Of a stretch of 64,000 nucleotides of DNA, positions 56,611-64,000 are shown in pieces (within the stretch, counting starts at the first letter, position 1; each line of letters starts with the position of its first letter). This DNA is from Psococerastis gibbosa. Taxonomy: Eukaryota > Arthropoda > Insecta > Psocodea > Psocidae. Below the pieces are notes generated by a model that did no database searches, was not told the origin of the DNA, and saw only the letters and a program-made list of their open reading frames with translations. The translations under genes and the position numbers were made by a program. Location: positions 16,300,855 through 16,364,854 of the forward strand of contig OZ020491.1 of the NCBI GenBank assembly GCA_963971405.1, read 5' to 3'.

Positions 56611-56975
56611 GTACGGATACGTGTCACATACAAGCCATAGTATAAAAGTATTCCAGTACGAATTCTTCGCATGAGCCCTTATGTTAGCGGTCATATTAGG
56701 ATCCTAAATTAAAATGACGTTGTCAATGTCAAGGTATAGGTAAACTAGTGAACCGACGCACAAGGTCTAGGTAGTGGTGCACCATACGGAAGAAGTAACA
56801 AAGTTTATTGCTCTCATCTGGGTGCCCCATAGGTATATACCTACATCAATTTATATGAATCTTATGTTATACTGAAGGTAGACTGGTCCACAAGCATATT
56901 ATAAAAAGATTAACGGGAAGTACACTTTACATCCTGTATTCTGATGAAGGATTTCAATATTTTAACTGCACCATT

Positions 56976-57371
56976 TAAGAGGACATGCTACGTAGAAAAT
57001 GAGCACCCCAAAATTTGTTGAATTTATTGATTTTTTAATTTTTATTTAATTAACAAAGCAAGTCATTAAAAATTTGGCTCATGGAAGTTGTAGAAGACTG
57101 CTTCATGCATCATGTAATAGGAAATATTAAATTTTTGGTACCTTAGTTCTTTCATAAATACCAGAAATGACTAAAATTATGCGTATTCTGGGATTTTTGG
57201 AAGAACTACAAAACCGAAAAGTAAAAATACCCGATTATATGATGCACGAAGTAGTCTTCTACAACTTCCATGGGCCAAATCTTTAATGACTTGCTTTGTT
57301 AATTAAATAAAAAATAAAAAGTCCATAAAAACAACAAATTTTGGGGGCTCATTTTCTACGTAGCATGATAG
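56976..57371. mobile_element. F3 foldback element, copy 2
   Basis: Left ttaagaggacatgctacgta, then gaaaatgagcaccccaaaat; right mirror ggggctcattttctacgtag. Inner arms with ggctcatggaagttgtagaa and the inverse gtagtcttctacaacttcca. Confidence 0.8.
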
Positions 57372-57399
57372 GGAACGTAGAAATTGTCCACCCTTGGAT

Positions 57400-57580
57400 C
57401 AGGTGGCTATTCCACCGAATAATCGTGGTAGCAGACATCATTAATAAGTCTCTACCATATTATAACTTAATTTATAATAGATAAATTATATCTACATAAT
57501 AGTCTCCTTAAAACAAACAAAAAATCTCAAAACACAAATGAATTAGTGAAGCGAATTGGCCGGTGGAATCCCGCATTACC
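57400..57580. mobile_element. F1 foldback element, copy 4 (degenerate)
   Basis: caggtggctattccaccg at the left, taatttataatagataaatt and tacataatagtctccttaaa in the right arm, then ccggtggaatcccgc. The left arm is shortened. Confidence 0.6.
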
Positions 57581-57635
57581 CCAAAATCAGCTATTTTTTT
57601 TATTTAATTTACTTGAAATGCACCCTAAAAGTGAG

Positions 57636-58410
57636 GAGAGAGTAGTGGTACAGACTCCAACTTCCACCCGAAAGGTTGTTGGTTCGAGTCCCACACCTAT
57701 GCTGTGTAGCTGTGCTAGCCTGTTTAGCACTACGAATCTTGTCAGTGAGAGCATATAAGTAGAGGATAAGTAGATTTAGAGGGCACCGTACTTGCCGGGC
57801 TTGTGGTCCAACGGTTAATACGATTCGAACCCCGCCAAGTCCAGTTCTTTCTAAATCCTCGGTTATAAATTTTGGTTATATAACGAGGAGGTTACCTCTT
57901 CAACCAAAGTTAGTTTAATGCCAGTGTTATATACCAGACTCCAACTTCCACCCGAAAGGTTGTTGGTTCGAGTCCCACACCTATGCTGTGTAGCTGTGCT
58001 AGCCTGTTTAGCACTACGAATCTTGTCAGTGAGAGCATTTAAGTAGAGGATATGTAGATTTAGAGGGCACCGTACTTGCCGGGCTTGTGGTCCAACGGTT
58101 AATACGATTCGAACCCCGCCAAGTCCAGTTCTTTCTAAATCCTCGGTTATAAATTTTGGTTATATAACGAGGAGGTTACCTCTTCAACCAAAGTTAGTTT
58201 AATGCCAGTGTTACATACCAGACTCCAACTTTCACCCGAAAGGTTGTTGGTTCGAGTCCCACACCTGCTACATTTTCTGGCCATGCTTCGGAGGGCATGT
58301 AAAGCAGGCGGTCTCGGGTCTTCCTAGTTGAGTGTAAGAGAGGGCTTTATAGCCCTGACTCCGCTAGGTTGGCTTAGTAATAGAACAAAAAAGTAAATAT
58401 TTATTATTTA
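57636..58410 (+). repeat. SINE1 with a tandemly duplicated 284-bp internal unit
   Basis: The head starts near 57636 (agagtagtggtacagactcc). The unit 57651-57934 repeats at 57935-58218 almost identically. A third start at 58219 continues as the ordinary SINE1 body and tail to 58410. Each unit begins with the SINE1 B-box part (gttggttcgagtcccacacc) and then holds foreign sequence. That sequence includes a second tRNA-like promoter at about 57796 and 58080 (cttgtggtccaacggttaat with gattcgaacccc). Confidence 0.85.
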
Positions 58411-59212
58411 TTTATATACTCTCTTTTCTTCGGAAAATGCAGGGTTACTCTTATTTAAAAAATAAAATAAAATAAAATTTATAATTTCACACTTAAATTT
58501 ATAAATTTACGTACGGTAGGTAGATAGGTGCATTATATGTAGGTACCCAAAAGACATGTAAGCTAGGTACCTATTTTTCTCTTCCAGCCAACTGGCCACC
58601 CTACCTAGCTGAGTATTGCTACTATAGATAAGTTAACATTCTAACATCCAATCTGAAAAAAGTTTGGTACCCTTCGTTCAATACACTGTACTCCATTCAA
58701 TGAATGACAACGGTTCTCATAATAAAGTACTAACAATACATGCGAAAACGCAACCACGGTGCGACCATTTCCCTATAGTGACAAACTGTTTGTGCATGAA
58801 CGTACATGCCTTCAACGGAAGCACCTTGATAACCGAATATACGTAATTCGCCAATTTTCTGCATGAATGTAAATCTAACAACCTGACCCGAGCATGTGCA
58901 GGAAACCTAACTTAAAACGCTACAATACAAATTATCCCTACCCAATTGAATTTTTTTTTTCTATGTGAAGAAGGAGCTTCTTGTCATCATTCATTCAAAT
59001 ACTTGCAAATTCCATACATAAATACCTACAAAAAGGAATGTCCTATGCCAGCGATCATTCATTTTTGGACCCTAATGGTATTGTTTCCGCATTAATTTTG
59101 GCCGTTTTTAAACTGGCATATGTCCTGCCAGTATGGTTGGTCAATCAAGTAAATATATTGATTCAAGGATAATCAAAATACAACCATTCTCTAAAGTGAT
59201 TAAAATAGCCAT
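58411..59212. other. No gene seen
   Basis: AT-rich. The two plus frames of about 60 codons (58664, 58981) are not recognised. A tttttttttt run lies near 58951. Confidence 0.4.
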
Positions 59213-59429
59213 CGGCATGTAGCGTAGTGGTACAGACTCCGACTTTCACCCGAAAGGTTGTTGGTTCGAGTCCCACACTTGCTGCATTTTCGGGCCATGC
59301 TTCGGAGGGCATGTAAAGCAGGCGGTCCCGGGTCTTCCTAGTTGAGTGAAGAGAGGGCTTTACAGCCCTCACTCCGCTAGGTTGGCTTAGTAATAGAACA
59401 AAGTCAATATTTATTTATTTCTAACTTTT
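59213..59429 (+). repeat. SINE1 copy, full length
   Basis: cggcatgtagcgtagtggta, gactttcacccgaaaggttg, gttcgagtcccacac, ggccatgcttcggagggcat, ggcggtcccgggtcttccta, cgctaggttggcttagtaat and a TATTTATTT tail. The minus-strand peptide VGLEPTTFRVKVG read here is an artefact of this SINE. Confidence 0.88.
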
Positions 59430-59469
59430 GGAATCTCTGACTTGCAGCGCCATGTCGAAGTGAACAATG

Positions 59470-59690
59470 AGGGCATGTAGAGTAGTGGTACAGACTCCGA
59501 CTTTCACCCGAAAGGTTGTTGGTTCGAGTCCTACACTTGCTACATTTTCTGGCCATGCTTCGGAGGGCATGTAAAGCAGGTGGTCACGGGCCTTCCCGGT
59601 TGAGTGTAAGAGTGGGCTTTATAGCCCTAACTCCCCTAGGTTGGCTTAGTAATAGAACAAAAAGCCAATATTTATTTATTTATTTATAGA
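59470..59690 (+). repeat. SINE1 copy, full length
   Basis: Same order as the preceding copy, only 40 bp downstream and in the same orientation: gggcatgtagagtagtggta through ttagtaatagaacaaaaag and TTTA repeats. Confidence 0.88.
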
Positions 59691-60446
59691 ACTCATGCAT
59701 CCTGTTGCTGCCATATTGGTTGGCCTTAAATGACAATGCATATGATAGAGACTATAAAAAAAACGTCAGAATGTGGTAACAATTGCAAGCCTGCAGAAGT
59801 TGGCAAGCTTGTGAGACGGTTGTTGAGTGGCTACGCTACGGGGACGAATGACCTCCCGATTATTGCGACTAAAAAACAGGAAAAAATGGCTGACACAGCT
59901 ACCTAACCTAGGGAAAGGTGTAACTAGAGCGACACAATAAGATACCTCAGGTTATAATAAAGTAGGTCAACCGCCTCACAATAAGCAAAAAGCTGCAGTA
60001 AGGGCTACCAAACCCGGTCGCTTTTAACGCAGGGTGAAAAATTGTCAAGGTAAAATTTGAAGGGATGTAAGATATCCTTTAAATGGACAGCCTGAGGCTT
60101 TATGCCACTTACACATTTTAACATGGTTAACGCAGAATTAACGAAGTACTTTCGCAACTCCGTCACTGGGATCACCGTAATTATTGTAGGTTCCTCAAGA
60201 AATCCTTAGGCCTTAACCACCATCTAGTAATATGATCAAGCTAGTAACAATGGGTTTCCCCATGCCTGGACCGTTGCTATAAGGAAAACATCGCAAATCT
60301 CAAAATTTATTATCATCTACTGCAAAATTACATTTTACAGGTACCGTATTCGGAAAAACTGGATACACGAAGGACTGTCGGAATTCCCTAATGTCCTGAA
60401 AAGGGCGGTAATTTAGGGTAAGGGATAGGCAAGAGGACTGCTAGAG
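59691..60446. other. No gene seen
   Basis: Unique-looking sequence without frames or repeats that I could recognise. Confidence 0.4.
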
Positions 60447-60757
60447 ATTTTTTTTTTTAATAAAAGGTTAATCGCATACAAACAATTTAATTATTGAATG
60501 TATCCGATTGACCTCTTCAGTCGCCTCAGTAGGTTAGTACCAGTGTTCAGTTACGACGCATGGCGTTTAAAGACTCGCACAAGTGTAAGCACGTTACCAC
60601 CTGGCCATCGAAGTCGACTGCTCTTTCTTGACTACTGCACGCTTAATGGAAGGCACATGACTATTAGATAAAGGAGGATATGGAAACATGGGATTCGAAC
60701 TCGAGCCTCCACCTTGCCAGGGCGGTATGCTGACCACTGCACCAAGCCCGTCGCCAC
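60447..60757 (-). repeat. SINE2, full-length tRNA-derived SINE (minus)
   Basis: On the minus strand the head at 60757 reads ggcgacgggcttggtgcagt, ggtcagcata, then the B box gagttcgaatccc, matching tRNA A and B box spacing. The body runs to an A-rich tail that appears here as a T run at 60447-60458. Partial relatives are at 2103, 18410 and 47565. Confidence 0.8.
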
Positions 60758-61495
60758 CCAAGTCTTCCTGTACTTGGATGAATGCTCTAGTCTAGTGACT
60801 AATGCAGGTTTTGACGGTAGGTACCTATACCAACAAAGGTTAAGCCTTGCAAGTCAATGAGATACTTTAAGTGACATAAGGTTATGGATATTTTAACATC
60901 CACATCCACATTGTTATATGATAACCCGGGTGTTGTCATTCGCCATTTTGAATCCTATATGGTAAGTATTGTAAGGAAGTAAAAGATTAAATAGAACGAA
61001 AACCCATTACAGTATTTTTTTTATTAAGCATTCCCCTAACTGGTAGAACGTTTGTTTAAAATAATAATAAATTTACAACGATAAATTTCTAAAAATAAAT
61101 AGGTAAACACTCAATGCTTTGCTTATACACCAGATTTAAAATGGATTCAAAATGGCGGATGACAATACCTGTCTCATATAGAGCCCTAATGATAACATAC
61201 AATATTAGAATAAGATCATGGCTTCAATCACTGATAGTGAGAAAAATATTAATCTATCTACTACGACTACATACTTTCACTAGTAGAGGGGAAAATGTTT
61301 TGACACTAATATTTCTTTTTTATTCCTAACTATTATTCAACAACAGTGAGGCCTATTTCATCTATTTCAAGGGTTCAACGTATAAGTATATCAGATTTAC
61401 TGTCATATCGCGTATGTGCAGTAAATACAACAGGTTACTACGAGTAATATTTAAGTGCAGTATTAATAAAATATTTGGATTCATTTTAAATTCAA
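60758..61495. other. No gene seen
   Basis: AT-rich. The 71-codon plus frame at 61114 shows no domain. Confidence 0.4.
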
Positions 61496-61886
61496 TTAAG
61501 AGGACATGCTACGTAGAAAAATACCACCCCACAATTTGTTGTTTTTATTGATTGATTTATTTTTTAATTAATTAACAAAGCAAGTTATTATTATTATTAT
61601 TGGCTCATGTAACTTGTAAAAGACTACTTCATGCATCATATTATAGGAAATATTAAATTTTTGACAGTTCTTTCATAAAAACCAAAGGGGACTAAAATTT
61701 CGCGTAATCTGGGATTTAAAAAAAAAAAGTAAAAATACCCGATTACACGATGCACGAAGTAGTCTTCTACAACGTAAGGCACTTAAGGTAGCCAAATTTG
61801 TTAATAACTTGCTGAGTTAATGAAATTAAAAATTAAAATTATTTAATTTTGGGGTGCGAATTTTCAACTTTTCGTAGCTCTTAATT
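61496..61886. mobile_element. F3 foldback element, copy 3
   Basis: Left ttaagaggacatgctacgta, right mirror tttcgtagctcttaa. Inner words caaagcaagttattattatt and tgcacgaagtagtcttctac. A TTA microsatellite has expanded near 61587. Confidence 0.7.
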
Positions 61887-62764
61887 TAAGATATTAGGCA
61901 ACAAATAAAAATATTAACATAATAAAAAACTCAATTTAAATTAATAATGGATTTGCAAGACACTCACCAATCGAAGACGAGTCCGGCACGAGTGCTTCAA
62001 TACAACTGATTGCCGGCAACTGAAGCGCAGCACATATATCGCATGTTCCAAGGCTCACTCAGGTAACCAATAGACGATAGTTCGAGTCTTTCCTCATACA
62101 CAGTATCTTCGCATTCTATATAACAAAAAAATTCTCGATTAACCTATACACTAGGGCTATATAAAAATCAGTAATCAGATAACTAAGAACAGCGTCAGAG
62201 GAAAAAAATTTGAGAAAATAAAATTAACCAAAACCCGGAACAATGAAACTATTGATTGATTGAAATTCTGATACTAATGTAAGATTACATTTGTTAGCTG
62301 CACAGATAATAATGGATGCGTTGTTTTTGTTTTTTGTTTTTTTGCGGAAACAAGAATGAATGGGATTAAAACAAGGTGTATTATGCAACTTCAATTACTG
62401 GTTACACAGCACATTGCCTAAAATGCTGCAGAACTACACTCGGGCTGTTAATTTAAGATAAATTCAACACTTTCTTCATTTCAATACAGTCATGAATTCG
62501 AAGACACTCAGAGTTGTGTGTATCTTCGATGCAGTACTACTACTACTACTAGGGCTCAGCTGCAGGTTACTAGCCTGAGAATGACTATGTGACTTTGCCA
62601 ACAAATAAGCAAACACTACTAGGGTACAACTCCCTAAGGCGGATGAACCTGACGTCGGACAACGGCATAGGGAAGCGGAAAGTAACAGGAAACTACCGCA
62701 TTTAAGTCTATAGCATCCGCAGTAACATGAAAAGTCACTAGCAAATATTTATTCCGGAGTTGTA
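61887..62764. other. Possible promoter region, no coding gene seen
   Basis: Contains leader exon candidate B near its left edge, short TTTTTG runs near 62322 and a CTA microsatellite near 62535-62552. No coding frame. Confidence 0.35.
61968..62030 (-). other. Candidate non-coding leader exon of the ammonium transporter (B)
   Basis: On the minus strand an Inr-like caatcagttgtattg (about 62012) is followed by about 45 bases and a strong donor (attg then GTGAGT, edge at 61968). Joining it to the 53785 acceptor would give an 8.2-kb first intron. No other start in this area has both signals. Confidence 0.3.
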
Positions 62765-63126
62765 GTTGTTGTTTCTAACGCCTGCTTTCAGCATTTCTGC
62801 TTTAAGCAACCCTGTCAGCCTGGCGGGGGGAGTGAGTCTGTTTGTTAACATGAGGCACCCAAAGGGCAGACTCTATCACCTCGGGGAAAGAGGAGTTGAC
62901 TAACAGGGTGGACCTCCTGATTATAGTGGATTCCGAACCACTTGGGGAACATGGTAAAGTCACACGTTTAGATCGGAGGTGACCAGGACTCGACTTATAC
63001 TACCTAAGCGCGTTATCATGTCCCACCAGGTTCCCCTGCCAACGCTGTGCACACTACCAAGTTGCCGCAGTTTGAAACATGCTCTGCTCTAATGGAATCA
63101 ACATGGTAAGACCGTTGGCCGTTGGC
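62765..63126 (-). repeat. R5 repeat, copy 3 (minus)
   Basis: gttgttgtttctaacgcctg, ctgtcagcctggcgggggga, cacctcggggaaagaggagt, ggattccgaaccacttgggg, ggaggtgaccaggac, cgcgttatcatgtcccacca and accgttggccgttggc. It is the inverse of 48701-49059 almost end to end. Confidence 0.8.
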
Positions 63127-63479
63127 ATTTATTCCGGAGGTAAAATTGTCCTCCGTTCGGAGCTCCGGGTGGGGAATGCTCGAGGCGACGAAAGAAAGAA
63201 TACGAGAAATGATACCCGGAAGAATATGAAGAATGACTAAAGAAGCAAACAACATGATATAAGGGAGAATGAATTGAAGAACACCAAGTACGGAACACGC
63301 CACATGGAACGTTAGGACGCTGTTCTAAAACAGCAAGTTGGAAAGCGATAAAAAAGAGATAAAAAAAATGCGTCATGATGGTTTAGGAATTGTGGAAGTG
63401 GCCGAGTAGTGGTGACTTTTGCGTAGGGAAAGTTAGCAGAGTGATTCTCTAGTAGCTAGAAACTATTAAAGAAGAGAGA

Positions 63480-63775
63480 CACCTAGGTACTACCTCATAT
63501 AAAAAGTAGAAGAGCGAAAAGTGTAGGACATTTGCTAAGACACGTAAACCTGGTACACACCATCATTGAGGGCACAGTGGAAGGAACCAATAGAAGACGG
63601 CGGCCGAAGAAGGAATGCAAGGATCAACTGACTGAAGGAGGACGCAGGAGCTCCAACGTACCAATAACTGAAGAGGAGGGCGCAGGACAGAGCTGGAGGA
63701 TGATAATATGCAGAGAGTTGCTGCCAACCAGAAAAAGAACTACTGTCGGACTATTAATTGGAAATAAATGAATTA
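63480..63775 (+). pseudogene. Non-LTR retrotransposon 3' end remnant
   Basis: Reads LLRHVNLVHTIIEGTVEGTN, then RRRRPKKECKDQLTEGG and WRMIICRELL. This resembles the GHLLRH...ILEGxxEGxRxRGRPR...W C-terminus of craculin/RTE-like elements. About 95 codons with no RT core, followed by an AATAAA-like end (ggaaataaatg). Confidence 0.6.
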
Positions 63776-64000
63776 TTCATATTGTATTGATAATCATTAT
63801 TCCAATACATACAGTCACAAAATCGAAGAAACTTTCGTTATCATCAATTAGGTTGCACTGTAATTACTGTCAATATCGGGGTATGCTGATATTTTTTTTT
63901 TCTTCAGGAAAAAGGGAAAAGTATTAAATACGGTATGTAGCGTTAGAATTTTTGGCTGCCGAAGAAAGACGGAATATGCATTTTTTCGCTTTAATTAATG

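Noticed and set aside
57796..57845. tRNA gene
   Set aside because: A and B boxes are present but the sequence between and after them does not form a cloverleaf; it belongs to a SINE-like unit. The same applies to 45540-45602 and the SINE2 head.
57651..58218. Repeated 284-bp units as a possible CRISPR-like or satellite array
   Set aside because: Only two units, far too long for CRISPR repeats, with SINE1 boundaries and tRNA-like boxes inside.
59163..59372. Peptide with VGLEPTTFRVKVGVCTTT
   Set aside because: It is the minus-strand translation of a SINE1 copy; such peptides are common annotation artefacts.

Overview
This window is animal nuclear DNA, most likely from an insect, possibly a hemipteran or relative (low certainty at order level). 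It is AT-rich, with short exons joined by GT/AG introns of tens of bases to more than 10 kb. Four animal gene families can be rebuilt, and every exon junction keeps the reading frame. The rest is densely filled with SINEs, foldback DNA elements and non-LTR retrotransposon pieces. No prokaryotic operon, CRISPR array, rRNA or bona fide tRNA gene was seen.

Gene layout. (1) 1579-21800, minus: 5' part of an SRRM2/Cwc21-type spliceosome protein, six exons, 404 residues, open at the window edge. (2) 26902-43163, minus: complete seven-exon DHHC palmitoyltransferase of the ZDHHC5/8 group, 583 residues, ending in the PDZ ligand EISV. (3) 43670-47067, plus: complete six-exon CIAO3/Nar1 of the cytosolic iron-sulfur assembly pathway, 461 residues. 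Genes 2 and 3 are head to head, 506 bp between start codons. (4) 49127-53768, minus: seven-coding-exon AMT-type ammonium transporter, 433 residues as read, tail to tail with CIAO3. A 3' splice site 17 nt before its ATG shows that a leader exon lies upstream, between 54 and 62 kb or beyond. The four genes share no pathway; they are ordinary neighbours.

Repeats. SINE1 (tRNA-type A and B boxes, shared tail) has at least ten copies on both strands. SINE2 has a full copy near 60.5 kb and fragments elsewhere. Foldback families with long inverted arms are labelled here F1 to F6. An 0.85 kb family called TEA has inverted repeats near both ends and long G and C homopolymers. A 360-bp family is called R5. 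A 5'-truncated reverse transcriptase gene with an open frame lies antisense in a ZDHHC intron.

The most structured region is 29.2-33.9 kb, inside the last ZDHHC intron. An F2 element is split by a 4.2-kb insertion with perfect 24-bp terminal inverted repeats and a 7-bp target duplication. That insertion carries several TEA copies, two of them facing each other as a potential long hairpin, and one TEA copy carries an F6 element with a 3-bp duplication. This gives a four-level relative chronology. Other notable items are a 152-bp near-perfect hairpin in an ammonium transporter intron, a SINE1 with a 284-bp unit in tandem that brings in a second tRNA-like promoter, and an F2 copy flanked by a 21-bp direct repeat beside a splice acceptor.
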